This document shows, piece after piece, positions 30,623-40,600 of a DNA stretch of 64,000 nt. The stretch lies in NCBI GenBank assembly GCA_030834895.1, contig JAUQXA010000043.1, forward strand, positions 1-64,000, written 5' to 3'. This DNA comes from Anaerolineales bacterium (GTDB taxonomy: Bacteria; Chloroflexota; Anaerolineae; Anaerolineales; Villigracilaceae). Position 1 is the first letter of the stretch. Every line of letters begins with the position of its first letter. The position numbers and the translations under genes were made by a program. Under the pieces are notes generated by a model. It was not told where the DNA came from and made no database searches. It saw only the letters and a list, made by a program, of their open reading frames with translations.

Positions 30623-32053
30623 ATGTTCAAGAAACTTTCCTCCTTCACCTTCCTTCTCGGCAACCTCGTCGTGCTGGCTGGACTGGCTTTGCTCGCCTAC
30701 CTCGGCTTCTACAACCGCTACTGGGCTGACGATTGGTGCTACAGCGCCGACGCCCGCCAGATGGGAACCATCCCCGCCACCCTGCAATACTTCGACACCG
30801 AAAAGACGGGCTACTCGTCCAACCGCTACTCGCTGACCTTCTTCTCCGCGCTGACCGAAAACACCCTCGGCATGTTCGGCAACCAACTCGTCGCCACACT
30901 CACCATCATCCTCTGGCTCGGCGGGCTGCTCTGGGTCGGATGGAACCTCTCGCGCCTGCTCAAACCGCTTCCGCTCAACCTCATCCTCCTCGCGGCTGGG
31001 CTGTTGCTTTTCTACAACCTCTACCTCTCGCCGCAACGCTTCCAAATTTTGTACTGGCGCTCGGGTGTCCTACCTTACAGTACCGCCATTATCTTCTGGC
31101 TTTACCTGCTCGGTATCATCACCCAGCAGATGATCCTGCCAAAGCGCTGGTTCAACTTCATCGTCGCGCCGCTGGCATTCATTGCAGCGGGATTGGGTGA
31201 GATCAGTTGTGTCTTTTTGTTTAGCGGTACAACCCTTTTACTCATCGCCGTGTGGTTCTATAGAAAACAAGCCTGGGCGAAAAACTCCCTACAGACGATT
31301 TTCGCCACCTGGCTCTTCCTGCTCCTCGGCATGGTCGCGCTCATCGTCTCGCCGTCCAACGTCCGTGTGGAAAAGATGGACGCCAAACAAAGCAACCTGC
31401 TCTCCGTTCCAGTCACGTCCCTGCGCCATGCGTTCGACTTCATCTTTTTATCTTTGAAGGGATTACCCTTGCCTCATGCGGTCTTTATCGGCATGATGAC
31501 CAGCCTTGGGCTTCTCTCGGTTAACGAGCGGACGACGGACCTAAGCCTCAAGCGGGTTGCGATTCTGCTGGCTTTTTCCACGCTAATTACCTACCTGCTC
31601 ATCGTTGCCATTCAGGCTCCCAGCGCCTACTTCTACAGCGCCACCCCCGACCCGCGCGGACAGTCCCTCGCGCGTTTTACCCTGCTCCTCGGTTTGGAAT
31701 TTATGGCATGGCTCGTCGGCTTGTGGCTTGCGGAAAACGTCTCAGGCAAATGGCTGATGATTGCCTCCTCTGTCGTCATGCTGGCTGGACTCGCCTACAC
31801 CGCTCGTAACATCAAAACCATCTACAGCGAACTCGATGGCTTCATCTACCGTGCCCAGGTCTGGGACGAACGCGACGCAATCATCGAAGAAGCCAAGGCA
31901 CAAGGCATCATGCTCATCGAAGTCCCTGCCATTGACACGGGTGAAATCCACACCCGCGACATGTTCGGCTCTACAGGCAAAGGCTGGACTCAATTCTCCG
32001 AGAACTGCGGCGCCCGCTACTACGGCGTGGATGGGTTGAAGGTGAAACAATGA
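30623..32053 (+). CDS. DUF6056-type polytopic membrane protein
   Basis: 476 residues with about eleven hydrophobic helices. The periplasmic loop after the first helix carries RYWADDWCYSADA, a pattern with the paired Asp residues seen in GT-C fold glycosyltransferases and DUF6056 proteins. This hints at lipid-linked sugar transfer to surface glycans. I do not see a further diagnostic motif. The last 60 residues form a short extracytoplasmic domain. Its tail is followed by about 130 bases before the tRNA gene. Confidence 0.65.
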   Translation: MFKKLSSFTFLLGNLVVLAGLALLAYLGFYNRYWADDWCYSADARQMGTIPATLQYFDTEKTGYSSNRYSLTFFSALTENTLGMFGNQLVATLTIILWLGGLLWVGWNLSRLLKPLPLNLILLAAGLLLFYNLYLSPQRFQILYWRSGVLPYSTAIIFWLYLLGIITQQMILPKRWFNFIVAPLAFIAAGLGEISCVFLFSGTTLLLIAVWFYRKQAWAKNSLQTIFATWLFLLLGMVALIVSPSNVRVEKMDAKQSNLLSVPVTSLRHAFDFIFLSLKGLPLPHAVFIGMMTSLGLLSVNERTTDLSLKRVAILLAFSTLITYLLIVAIQAPSAYFYSATPDPRGQSLARFTLLLGLEFMAWLVGLWLAENVSGKWLMIASSVVMLAGLAYTARNIKTIYSELDGFIYRAQVWDERDAIIEEAKAQGIMLIEVPAIDTGEIHTRDMFGSTGKGWTQFSENCGARYYGVDGLKVKQ

Positions 32054-32170
32054 GATTGCCATTCTGGAATCCATCAGCTCACTTGCCCTGTGGGTGCTGA
32101 TGAATCTTGCTTTCCCAAAGTGTTTGGGTGGCAAGCCGCGACTCCGAAGAACATCCATTCAAAATTAAGG

Positions 32171-32176
32171 TAAAAT
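32171..32176 (+). promoter_or_regulatory. -10 box of the tRNA-Leu gene
   Basis: TAAAAT, nine bases before the mature 5' end of the tRNA; no good -35. Confidence 0.5.
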
Positions 32177-32185
32177 ATGCGCGCT

Positions 32186-32269
32186 GGGGCGATGGCGGAA
32201 TCGGCAGACGCAACAGACTTAAAATCTGTCGTTGGCAACAACGTGAGGGTTCGACCCCCTCTCGCCCCA
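32186..32269 (+). tRNA. tRNA-Leu (anticodon UAA)
   Basis: Class II tRNA with acceptor stem GGGGCGA / TCGCCCC and discriminator A. The anticodon stem is ACAGA / TCTGT (32213-32217 and 32225-32229) with a loop CTTAAAA, giving TAA at 32220-32222. The long variable arm CGTTGGCAACAACG confirms Leu class. T arm GAGGG-TTCGACC-CCCTC. CCA is not encoded, so it must be added after transcription. Single tRNA, not part of a cluster. Confidence 0.97.
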
Positions 32270-32364
32270 CTCAATGCCATTGCGTAAAACCTGAGATGAT
32301 TCAAAGGGCGCAGTGGCTGTTTTGTCTATTGAACACTTTACTGTTTTGTCTGAAAGGTTGACCT

Positions 32365-33516
32365 ATGTTTTTTACCAGACAACAACTCGAAGAAATCGAA
32401 GATAAAAGCCTTGCCAGTTATGGAATGCGCAGCAAGGACTCAAAGGGACGCGCCTATCTGGATGGCGAACCCGATTATCGCACGTCTTTTCAACGCGACC
32501 GTGACCGCATCCTGCACACCACCGCTTTCCGCAGGCTGGAATACAAAACCCAGGTCTTCCTCAACCTCGAAGGAGATTACTTCCGCACACGCCTGACCCA
32601 CACGCTGGAGGTTGCCCAGATTGGGCGGACTCTGGCTCGTGCCCTCGGCGGCAACGAGGACCTTGTCGAGTCAATTTGTCTGGCGCACGACCTTGGTCAT
32701 TCGCCATTTGGTCACTCAGGGGAAGTGGCACTTGCCCGCCTGATGAAAGACTTCGGCGGCTTCGACCACAACAAGCAATCCCTGCGCATCGTCACCGAAC
32801 TCGAACAACGATATCCCGAATTCCCAGGCTTGAACCTGACCTGGGAAGTGCGCGAGGGCATGGTCAAACACGAGTCCGAGTACGATATCTCGGACGCACG
32901 CGATTACAGCCCCGAATTGCGCGGCAACCTCGAAACGCAAATTGCCAACGTCGCGGACGAACTAGCTTACACTACCCATGACCTCGATGATGGACTGCGC
33001 TCGGGCATGATCACCCCGCAGACGCTGGATGGAGTCGCCTTGTGGGAAATCCTGCGCGAGACCTACAACTGGCGCGGCGTCATCCTCAGTGACATGGAAC
33101 GTCATCGCATGATTCGCCAACTGGTTGGCTTGATGGTGACTGACATGCTGCAAGCCACCGAAGCGCGGATCAAGGAGAGCAAGGTCAAGACCGCACTGGA
33201 CATCCAAAAGTTGAAACACAACATTATTGGCTACAGCGAAGAGATGCAGCGCCGTAATCGTGAAATCAAAGACCTGCTTTACCGAAAACTTTATCGCCAC
33301 TTTCGCGTGGTGCGGATGCAGGTCAAGGCGGAACGCATCATCTCGGATTTGTTCAATGCCTATCGTGCCGAACGAGCCATCCTGCCCGACCATGTCCAAT
33401 CCCTTGTCGACAAGCGCGGACTCGAACGCACGATCTGCGATTACATTGCAGGCATGACCGACCGTTATGCCATCGAGGAACATCAAAAATTGTTTAATCC
33501 CTTTGAAAAGCCATAA
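32365..33516 (+). CDS. dgt: Deoxyguanosinetriphosphate triphosphohydrolase-like protein (dGTPase)
   Basis: HD-superfamily enzyme that splits dNTPs into deoxynucleoside and triphosphate. Metal-binding residues: H in RLTHTLEVAQIGR, HD in CLAHDLGHSPFGH, and D in VADELAYTTHDLDDGLR. The start YRTSFQRDRDRILHTTAFRR is the family signature. Length 383 matches the shorter dGTPase type, which is activated by other dNTPs. Besides nucleotide balance, dGTPases can limit phages by depleting dNTPs. No partner genes. A second GreA follows after 70 bases. Confidence 0.93.
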   Translation: MFFTRQQLEEIEDKSLASYGMRSKDSKGRAYLDGEPDYRTSFQRDRDRILHTTAFRRLEYKTQVFLNLEGDYFRTRLTHTLEVAQIGRTLARALGGNEDLVESICLAHDLGHSPFGHSGEVALARLMKDFGGFDHNKQSLRIVTELEQRYPEFPGLNLTWEVREGMVKHESEYDISDARDYSPELRGNLETQIANVADELAYTTHDLDDGLRSGMITPQTLDGVALWEILRETYNWRGVILSDMERHRMIRQLVGLMVTDMLQATEARIKESKVKTALDIQKLKHNIIGYSEEMQRRNREIKDLLYRKLYRHFRVVRMQVKAERIISDLFNAYRAERAILPDHVQSLVDKRGLERTICDYIAGMTDRYAIEEHQKLFNPFEKP

Positions 33517-33586
33517 TCGGTTTTTCGGTCAAGGGGGAACGAAAATCCTTCCCCCCTTTATCAGCACCAAGAGAGGAGTGATACCC

Positions 33587-34051
33587 ATGACCCAACCCTA
33601 TTACCTGACCCCTGAAGGCGAGGAAAAACTCAAAGCCGAATTGGCGGAATTGAAAGGTCCGCGCCGCGAGGAACTATCCCAGCGTTTGCGATCCGCCATT
33701 CAGATGGGCGACCTTTCGGAGAATGCTGATTATCACAAAGCCAAGGAAGACCAGGGTTTTCTCGAAGGGCGTATCAAGGAACTTGAAAACATCCTGCGCA
33801 ACGCTGTCACCATCGAAAAAGCGGCGGGGCAGGACACCGTCTTCATCGGCGCGCACGTCACCATTCAGGAAGGCAGCGAGGAACCCGAGACCTATCACCT
33901 GGTGGGTCCCACCGAGGCGGACCCGCGCAAGGGAAGGATTTCCCACGAGTCCCCCATTGGGCGGGCACTGATGGATAAGAAGGTCGGAGACATCGCCGAA
34001 GCCGAGACTCCCAGCGGTAAAATCAGGTTCAAGATTCTCAACATCGAATAA
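33587..34051 (+). CDS. greA: Transcription elongation factor GreA, copy 2
   Basis: A second Gre factor, 154 residues. N-terminal coiled coil with tip MGDLSENADYHKAKEDQGF, keeping the canonical Asp and Glu that chelate the second Mg in the polymerase site. The C-terminal domain has SHESPIGRALMDKKVGD. The start is at 33587 with GAGAGGAG 7 bases upstream; the open frame upstream to 33467 overlaps the dGTPase tail and is not used. Having two paralogues, one with Glu at the tip (5000-5470), suggests division of labour such as GreA and GreB or a competitive regulator. Confidence 0.95.
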   Translation: MTQPYYLTPEGEEKLKAELAELKGPRREELSQRLRSAIQMGDLSENADYHKAKEDQGFLEGRIKELENILRNAVTIEKAAGQDTVFIGAHVTIQEGSEEPETYHLVGPTEADPRKGRISHESPIGRALMDKKVGDIAEAETPSGKIRFKILNIE

Positions 34052-34062
34052 TTATCTGGATA

Positions 34063-34539
34063 ATGAACTTGCAAGCATATCTCAATCGTTCGGTCATTTT
34101 TGGTGCCATCGGATTTGCGGCCGTACTGGTAATCATCACGCTGGTCGTGATTGGATTCACTTCCCCGAGACTCTCCCCCGAAGTTGGATTCGCACCCGCC
34201 GACCTGACTTTGATTCCCGCCCCCACCCACACCCCAAACGTGACTCCCACTCCAACCCTCGACCCGAACCTGGTCACACCGACTCCTGATCCCAACACAG
34301 TCAGTGTCGGCGGCTATGTTCAAATCAGCGGGACGGAAGGCGAGGGACTTCGCATTCGCTCCGCGCCGGGGCTGACCGGTGAAACCGTCTTCTTCGGCAG
34401 TGAATCGGAAGTATTCAATGTGCGCGATGGCCCACAGACAGCGGATGGATATACCTGGTGGTATCTGGTCGCGCCGTACGATGAAACTCGTGCAGGCTGG
34501 GCCGCCGCAGACTTCCTTGCGGTTGTGCCTTCGCCGTAA
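34063..34539 (+). CDS. Membrane-anchored SH3-like (bacterial SH3) protein
   Basis: 158 residues: one membrane helix at about 12-32, a Pro/Thr-rich linker (about 50-78), then a bacterial SH3_3-type domain (83-158) with GLRIRSAPGLTGETVFFG and TWWYLVAPYDETRAGWAAADFL. Such domains bind peptidoglycan or stay as extracytoplasmic adaptor domains. It starts 11 bases after greA copy 2 and may be co-transcribed. Confidence 0.78.
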   Translation: MNLQAYLNRSVIFGAIGFAAVLVIITLVVIGFTSPRLSPEVGFAPADLTLIPAPTHTPNVTPTPTLDPNLVTPTPDPNTVSVGGYVQISGTEGEGLRIRSAPGLTGETVFFGSESEVFNVRDGPQTADGYTWWYLVAPYDETRAGWAAADFLAVVPSP

Positions 34540-34549
34540 TATATTCTGG

Positions 34550-34597
34550 AGTACGGGAGCCTGCTCCTGGAAACACGACAGCGAGCTGTCGAACTCC
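34550..34597. repeat. GGAGT-bounded double-hairpin repeat
   Basis: Between GGAGT and ACTCC lie two hairpins, GGAGC-CT-GCTCC and CGACAGC-GA-GCTGTCG. About 48 bases. Fits the family of short palindromic repeats scattered through the window; no second copy of this exact type is visible here. Confidence 0.5.
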
Positions 34598-34611
34598 AAA
34601 TTAGGAGAAAC

Positions 34612-34971
34612 ATGTCACAAAAACCAACAGGCGTAAATGCCAGCAAAAGCAAAAAGGAATTTACCATCACCTGGGACGATGGACATACGAGCGTCTATTC
34701 CTTCGGGTTATTGCGCGCGGCCTGTCCCTGCGCCTCCTGCCGTGGTGGACACGAGAACATGAAGTCGGAACCCGACGCGGAAGTATTCACCCGCCAATTG
34801 GAGGACTCCACCGCCACCCGCCTGGCAAACGTGGTCGCAGTTGGCTCCTATGCATTGACCATCGTTTGGGAGGATGGCCACGACTACGGGATTTATAACT
34901 GGCATTACCTGCGCGCCCTGTGTCCCTGCGATGCCTGCCGCCGTGAAAGCGCTCAAAGGCAAAGTGGATAA
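34612..34971 (+). CDS. DUF971 family protein
   Basis: 119 residues with two related halves, each with a 'W-x-D-G-H-x-S/D-x-Y-x-x-x-L-R-x-x-C-P-C-x-x-C' pattern: WDDGHTSVYSFGLLRAACPC and WEDGHDYGIYNWHYLRALCP. DUF971 is the N-terminal domain of gamma-butyrobetaine hydroxylase and is also found next to Mrp/ApbC, implying a link to iron-sulphur or zinc handling. Usually one copy of the motif is found, so the internal duplication with both CPC sites is notable. Start has TTAGGAG upstream. Confidence 0.85.
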   Translation: MSQKPTGVNASKSKKEFTITWDDGHTSVYSFGLLRAACPCASCRGGHENMKSEPDAEVFTRQLEDSTATRLANVVAVGSYALTIVWEDGHDYGIYNWHYLRALCPCDACRRESAQRQSG

Positions 34972-35002
34972 GGTAAAGATTTTCAAAAACCATGAGGCAA
35001 AA

Positions 35003-35039
35003 ACCGGTTCTGAAATTTCTTCTCTCAGAGCCGTTTTTT
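35003..35039 (+). terminator. Terminator after DUF971
   Basis: CGGTTCTGA / TCAGAGCCG stem, 11-base loop, then TTTTTT. Confidence 0.7.
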
Positions 35040-35177
35040 CAATCCTTTTCAAAAATATGGAAAGTACGAGGTCAGCCGTAAGACGCCGAAGTAGCTCCGC
35101 CAGACCGGCGTGGACAAACATATTTTCCACATCCTCGAATCTTGCAAAATAAGATCATTGGCATAAATCAGGTTGTT

Positions 35178-35217
35178 CCACTCAGGTGTCCCCGCGCACC
35201 GAGTGGAGTACTTTTTA
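35178..35217 (+). terminator. Orphan terminator-like hairpin
   Basis: CCACTC-GGTG / CACC-GAGTGG stem with one bulge, followed by ACTTTTTATT. It closes no known gene. Confidence 0.5.
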
Positions 35218-35401
35218 TTCTCCAATCCATGCATACCAAGCTGTACAACCTTGCTTATCCACAGGAATGAAAGTAAATCGAAAGATGTTTGCGAGATTAA
35301 GCGGCCTATATCGAACCCATCACCCAAAAGTTCCATTTTAATGACAAAGCATCCATTACTTTGCCGTGTTCGTGTACAATGGCAGCAACAAAGAGTTGCC
35401 C

Positions 35402-36136
35402 ATGCGCATTGCTTTTCTTTCCGACATTCACGGTAATTTCACCGCATTACAAGCCGTTCTCACAGATATGGAAACCCAATCTGTGGATCAGGTCGTCTGC
35501 CTGGGCGACGTTGCCACCCTGGGACCGCAACCATTAGAGGTATTGAATACCTTAAGGGAACTTAAATGTATTTGTATCAAGGGAAATCATGATGCGGCGA
35601 CGCTCGATCCCGAAGGGGCGGAACGGTATGATATTGCCAGTCATCTCATTCCCGACCTACATTGGTGCAAGGACCGGCTATCGGCGGATGACATTCAGTT
35701 TATCGATTCGTTCAAGTCGCTACACGAAATCAATTTGCCGCACGACAACCGTATCCTCGCCTTTCACGGATCGCCTCTCTCATATACTGACATTATCCTG
35801 TCAACCACTCCTGATGAACAGCTGGAAGTTTATTTAAAAGGACAGGAAGCCAATATCCTTGTCGGTGGACATTCTCACATCCAAATGGTCCGGCGCTACG
35901 ATAGTAAGTTGATCCTGAATTCAGGCAGCGTCGGCAATGCCTTCAAGTTTGCGTACTCGCCCGGTAAATCGGTGGATCTATTACCCTGGGCGGAATATAT
36001 GATCATCGAACAAAGCGGCAAGTTACTGGATATAGACGCCCGTCGTGTTTATTTCGACACGGATGAGTTGATCAGGAAAGTGAAGGAAAGCCACCTGCCG
36101 TGCTCGCCTTGGTGGCTCAAACAATACGCCAAATAA
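35402..36136 (+). CDS. Calcineurin-like metallophosphoesterase (YfcE/MJ0936-like)
   Basis: Dinuclear-metal phosphoesterase of 244 residues. All metal motifs are present: FLSDIHGNF (Asp, His), VVCLGDVATLGP (GD), IKGNHDAATLDP (GNHD), LAFHGSPLSY (His) and VGGHSHIQ (GHxH). Acts on phosphodiesters, possibly cyclic nucleotides. It starts at 35402 rather than at 35366, since family homology begins with MRIAFLSDIHG. It is the gene immediately before the conflict-type cluster (152 bases away), so a role in degrading its signal can be considered, but the spacing suggests its own promoter for the cluster. Confidence 0.9.
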   Translation: MRIAFLSDIHGNFTALQAVLTDMETQSVDQVVCLGDVATLGPQPLEVLNTLRELKCICIKGNHDAATLDPEGAERYDIASHLIPDLHWCKDRLSADDIQFIDSFKSLHEINLPHDNRILAFHGSPLSYTDIILSTTPDEQLEVYLKGQEANILVGGHSHIQMVRRYDSKLILNSGSVGNAFKFAYSPGKSVDLLPWAEYMIIEQSGKLLDIDARRVYFDTDELIRKVKESHLPCSPWWLKQYAK

Positions 36137-36287
36137 CGCGGCACCAGGGCTCGCAAGGCGGATTTCACTTGATAAACTTTTCAAAATTACAAGTTCATTG
36201 CAAAATAAAAGGGGGTAAAATTAGGCAAAATTATCAAACAAAGTCCAAAAAATAATCAAGCTACCACAATAAATGGAGGTAAGGCCA

Positions 36288-37682
36288 ATGTTTGTCACAA
36301 AGAACCTTTACCAGAACGATGAGACATGGAAAAATACGCCGCTCGGACATTCCAAAGAGACCATTGGCAGTTGGGGATGCCTGCTCACATCGGTAACCAT
36401 GCTGTTGAATGGAATTGGATATAACGAAACCCCTGTAACCGTCAACGAAAAAATGAAAAAAGCTGGCGGTTTTCAAGGGGCGCTTTTTATTCCAAGCGTC
36501 CTCCCTTATGTTTGGCCCAATTGCGCATATCAGGATATGCAGCCTTGTGAAACATTCCCTGCCCCGGTTGCCCTGATCGATGCGGCAGTTGCGGCAGGCA
36601 AACCCGTAATATTGCAGGTGGATTGGAACAAACAAGCGGGTATTCAAACCCACTTTGTATTGGTCAAGGAAAGGAAAGGCGACGATTATTCGCTTTACGA
36701 TCCCTATAAATATGGCGGCGACGGCCCCGATAAGGAAGTGTTGCTCACCGCCCGTTACAAATACAACGGTGCAAAACTGGCGTCCGAAGTCAGCGCGGTT
36801 CTGTGGTTCAACTCATACAGCATCACACCACCCGAACCCCCAAAGGTCGAAAAGGTACCTGTGCCCGCCGAAAAATATGTCATTTACGCAGCCGAAGACG
36901 ATCTTGCTTTGCGCTCTGAGCCATCGGTCGGCGGATATTTATGGAAACGAATGTTGTCCCAAACAGAATTGATCTGCCTTGAGCCCAAGGCCCAGTCCAA
37001 ATCCAAGATCGGTGTGCAGGGACAGTGGATTCAAGTGCAGGATCCAAAAGGTGATCAGGGATACGTCGCCGCCTGGTTCGTATCCGAACAGAAGGGCAAA
37101 CCTGTTTCCGTCTCGACCTCGACACCTGCTCCTGCGCCCAAGCCTGGGGCTGCGCCGAAGCCGGCGCCCGCTCCCGCCGTCGCACCCGTCCCTCCCGGCG
37201 CTCTGGCTCTCTACCCAACCGAAGAATTATCCTTCCGTTCCCAGCCCGTCATCGCCCCGGAGACTTTAATCCGCCGCATCCCCATTTCAGAGCAGCTCAT
37301 TTGTGTCGAACCGGCCAACCAAGCTATTGCAAAAGTCGGTGTGCAAAATCAATGGCTCAAGGTGCGCGGCGCAGACAAAAAGGAAGGTTACGTAGCCGCC
37401 TGGTATGTGAAATATGCAGGAGGTTCCACCGCCCAGGCAGCAACTGCTTCCGCTCCCGCCGCAGGGGGAGCAGTCAAGGTAAAGACCACTGTTGAAATGG
37501 TTTCCCTGCGCAATCAGCCTGTTGTAAGCGACGCCACTTTAATCAAGCGCGTGCCAATCAACTATGAATTCACCATCACGGAACCGGGCGGCGAGGCAAA
37601 GATCGGAGCCAATGACAAATGGATCAAGGTCAAGGACGCGACCCACGAAGGATATGTTGCAGCCTGGTTTGTCTCACGCTAA
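36288..37682 (+). CDS. C39-like cysteine peptidase with three SH3-like domains
   Basis: 464 residues. The N-terminal papain-like domain (about 1-175) has GSWGCLLTSVTML with the nucleophile Cys31, IQTHFVLVKE with His122, and SLYDPYKYGG with Asp138, the order seen in C39-type and BtrH-like peptidases. Three SH3-like repeats follow (about 188-258, 298-372, 390-464), each ending in a GYVAAWFV-type motif (GYVAAWYV in the second), joined by Ala/Pro/Thr linkers. There is no signal peptide, which is unusual for SH3-peptidases that act on the wall and suggests action inside the cell. The start is set by GGAGG at 36273-36277; an in-frame ATG at 36273 lies in this site. Fifteen bases precede the TIR-WD40 gene, so they form one operon. 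Confidence 0.8.
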   Translation: MFVTKNLYQNDETWKNTPLGHSKETIGSWGCLLTSVTMLLNGIGYNETPVTVNEKMKKAGGFQGALFIPSVLPYVWPNCAYQDMQPCETFPAPVALIDAAVAAGKPVILQVDWNKQAGIQTHFVLVKERKGDDYSLYDPYKYGGDGPDKEVLLTARYKYNGAKLASEVSAVLWFNSYSITPPEPPKVEKVPVPAEKYVIYAAEDDLALRSEPSVGGYLWKRMLSQTELICLEPKAQSKSKIGVQGQWIQVQDPKGDQGYVAAWFVSEQKGKPVSVSTSTPAPAPKPGAAPKPAPAPAVAPVPPGALALYPTEELSFRSQPVIAPETLIRRIPISEQLICVEPANQAIAKVGVQNQWLKVRGADKKEGYVAAWYVKYAGGSTAQAATASAPAAGGAVKVKTTVEMVSLRNQPVVSDATLIKRVPINYEFTITEPGGEAKIGANDKWIKVKDATHEGYVAAWFVSR

Positions 37683-37696
37683 CCCAATAACAAAAC

Positions 37697-40600
37697 ATGC
37701 CAGAAACAAACGCCTCACGCAAAACCAAAATTTTCGTTTCCTACTCGCGTAAGAACAAACTTTTTGTACGCAAGTTGAATGATGCCATTGACCAAAATGG
37801 GATCGAGGTGTGGGTGGATTGGGAGGGAATCCCTCTCAGTTCCGACTGGATGGCGGAAATCACCGCCGCAATCCGGTCAAGCGACGCGTTTGTATTTGTA
37901 ATCAGCCCGGATTCGCTCAAGTCCAAAGTCTGCATGGACGAATTGGAACTGGGGATAAAACTCAATAAAAAGATCATCCCCGTTTTGTACAATGAACCTG
38001 AAAAGGGACAGGAAATGCACCCCAAGCTGGCGTCCACCAATTGGGTGTACATGCGTCCCAAAAAGGATGATTTCAAAGCCACACTTCCCAAATTGATCGA
38101 CGCCATTCAAACTGATCTGGGATGGGTACAGCAGCATACGCGCCTTTTACAGCGCGCCACGGAATGGGATATAAAAAATCGCAATACAAGCTATGTTCTT
38201 CAAGGCTCGGATCTCGAAGACGGCGAGCGTTGGATGACTGAGTCTACCGCCGGTGAGGGACGCAACGTAGTCCCTGTCCAGGCGGAATATATCAGCACCA
38301 GCCGCAAAGTGGCGGTCCAAAGGCAGCGCAATCTGACCATTGGCATTGGCGTTGCGCTTGTGATCAGCGTGCTGATGGGGGTTTATGCGTTCATGCAACG
38401 CAGTGTGGCGCTTGAAAATGAGAAGAAAGCGATCAGCAGTCAATTGACCGCGGTAGCCAACGAACATATTGCGGCAACACAACAGGCCATTGCCGAGGAG
38501 CAGAAAAAACTGGCAGACGAGAATGCCCAAAGGGCAAATGCGCAGCGCAGTGCTGCCGAGGCTAAGATCTATCAGGATAGAGTCGGGGAACTGTACACCA
38601 GCACCCTGCTAGCATTGGATGCATATCAGCGATTGCCGAATTTTGGGGATGCTGAAAATATCCTGCGAAAAAATATCAGCCTGCTTCCAATGCCCATCAA
38701 ACAAATGGATGTTGGCGCGCGCATCTGGACGATCATGTCCAGCCCGGACTCAAAAAAATTTATCACGGCTGACTCCGCCGGCAAAGCCTGTATCTGGAGC
38801 ATGGAAGACGGCTCACAATTATCATGTATGCAGCACGATGGTATTGTATATGATGTCGCCATGAGTCAGGATGGCAATATTCTGGTCACAGGGACCGAAA
38901 AAGGGCTGCTCACCTTTTGGGATGGCAATAGCGGGAAACAGGTAAAGGCACTGCAATTCGACGGGACCATCTGGGAGTTGTGGTTGCACCCCAATGGACG
39001 ATGGCTGGGGGTGGGCAGACATAATGCTGTCAGCATCATTGACATGGAAAACATGGATGAAGAACTTTCCTTCCCGCAAAAAGGCGATGTTAAAGCGATT
39101 GCCTTTGACGGTACCGGCGCGTACATGGCATTTGGAACCAGTCAGGGAAATGTCTCCATTTGGAAGGTGATGGGGTCTCAGACGATAGCAGGACCCAAAC
39201 ATACCAGTGAGGTACTCGATCTCGAGTTCAGCCCTGACGGCAAATGGGTGGTCAGCGTGGGGGCAGACGGCACTGCGCGCGCCGTGCAGACCATGTATGG
39301 CGGGCAGAAATATTCCATCAAACATGGTGATTGGGTGGAAGACGTTACCTTTGGGCCTGACAGTTCGTGGTTCGTAACCGCGTCGGACGATAACACAGTG
39401 CGCGTCATTGACACCGCCACAGGCCAGGAAAAATTGCGCATGGCACATGCCAATTTTGTCCAAAAGGTTCGCGTCAGCAAAGACGGGCAATGGATCGCCA
39501 CCACGGGCTATGATCAAACCGTCCGCATTTGGGATTCTGCAACCGGGGCGGAGATCATGCGAATCCCGATTGATGGGATTGGGTCGTCCATTCGTTTCAA
39601 CAAAGATTCAACATACCTGGTCGCAGGCGACCGTGCGGGTCACATCAGCCTTTGGGACGTCTCACAACTTAACGCCCGCAAGGGAGTTATCCAGTTTTCC
39701 GATTTCCTGCATGATGCGCTTTTTAGCCCGAATGGTGAATGGCTCACGGTTAACTCGGACGATGCGAATATCTGGTTGATCAAATCTGACCAGTCAGTCG
39801 CCACGGAAGACAACCGTCAAAAGTTGGTCACTGCCAATGGCTTAACCTACGACATGGCGGTTAGCGCCGACTCAAAGTGGATCGCGGCAGTGGAATACGA
39901 TAGCAATGTCGCAGAGTATGACCGCGTTATATTAGCCAGTGTGAATGGCACAAAAAAGTTTTTCCTCAGCCATGATAAAGAAGTGATCAACACTGTGACC
40001 TTCACGCCTGACAGCAAACAAGCCATCACTGCCAATGAAAACGGATTGGTCTGCGTATGGAATGTGGAGAATGGTGAAAAGTCCCACTGTTTTAATACCG
40101 GGAGTGTGATTCTTTCCATTGCCATTTCACCCAACGGAAAATATCTGGTTACAGGGTTGGAGGAAGACAATCACAGCATTGTTTGGGATCTCGCCACACA
40201 AGCTCAAGTTACAGCACTGGAGCAAGTCGGCAGAATCAAAGCCGTTCAATTCAGCAAGGATGGAAAATTGCTTGCCACAGGCAGTTCTGAAGCGACGATA
40301 TATTTATGGAATGTGGAAGATGGTTCCTTTATTCGCGCGGAACATACGTTGCTTGTAAACGGTGAAATATTATCAATGGATCTCAGTCCGGATAACAAGC
40401 TTCTGGCTGTGGGCGACTCCGCTGGCTACGCCTATCTTTTTGACCTCGTGCTCGATCAGGAAGTCGCCCGCCTGCCTCATGTTGATAAAGTCACCAGTAT
40501 TTCGTTTTCGCCTGATGGCAGGCAGATCGCCACCGTAGCTCGTAAAACAGTGCTGTTATGGGATGCGCCATCCATTCCACTGGTGACGCGCGATAAATTG

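Larger units (their letters stand above)
34972..35401. other. Intergenic region with two terminator-like hairpins
   Basis: The first hairpin (35003-35039) ends the DUF971 transcript. A second one at 35178-35217 has a stable stem and T-run with no gene directly upstream. Open frames here (for instance 35049-35336 minus) have no motif I recognise. A promoter-like TACAAT lies at about 35376, 20 bases before the phosphoesterase start. Confidence 0.45.

Noticed and set aside
32079..32361. Short frames covering the tRNA-Leu region on both strands
   Set aside because: The clover-leaf with anticodon UAA and the long variable arm explains the sequence.
35402..36136. Counting the phosphoesterase as the first gene of the conflict-type operon
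   Set aside because: A 151-base gap with its own AT-rich promoter-like sequence separates them, against 14-19 bases inside the cluster; co-function is possible but unsupported.
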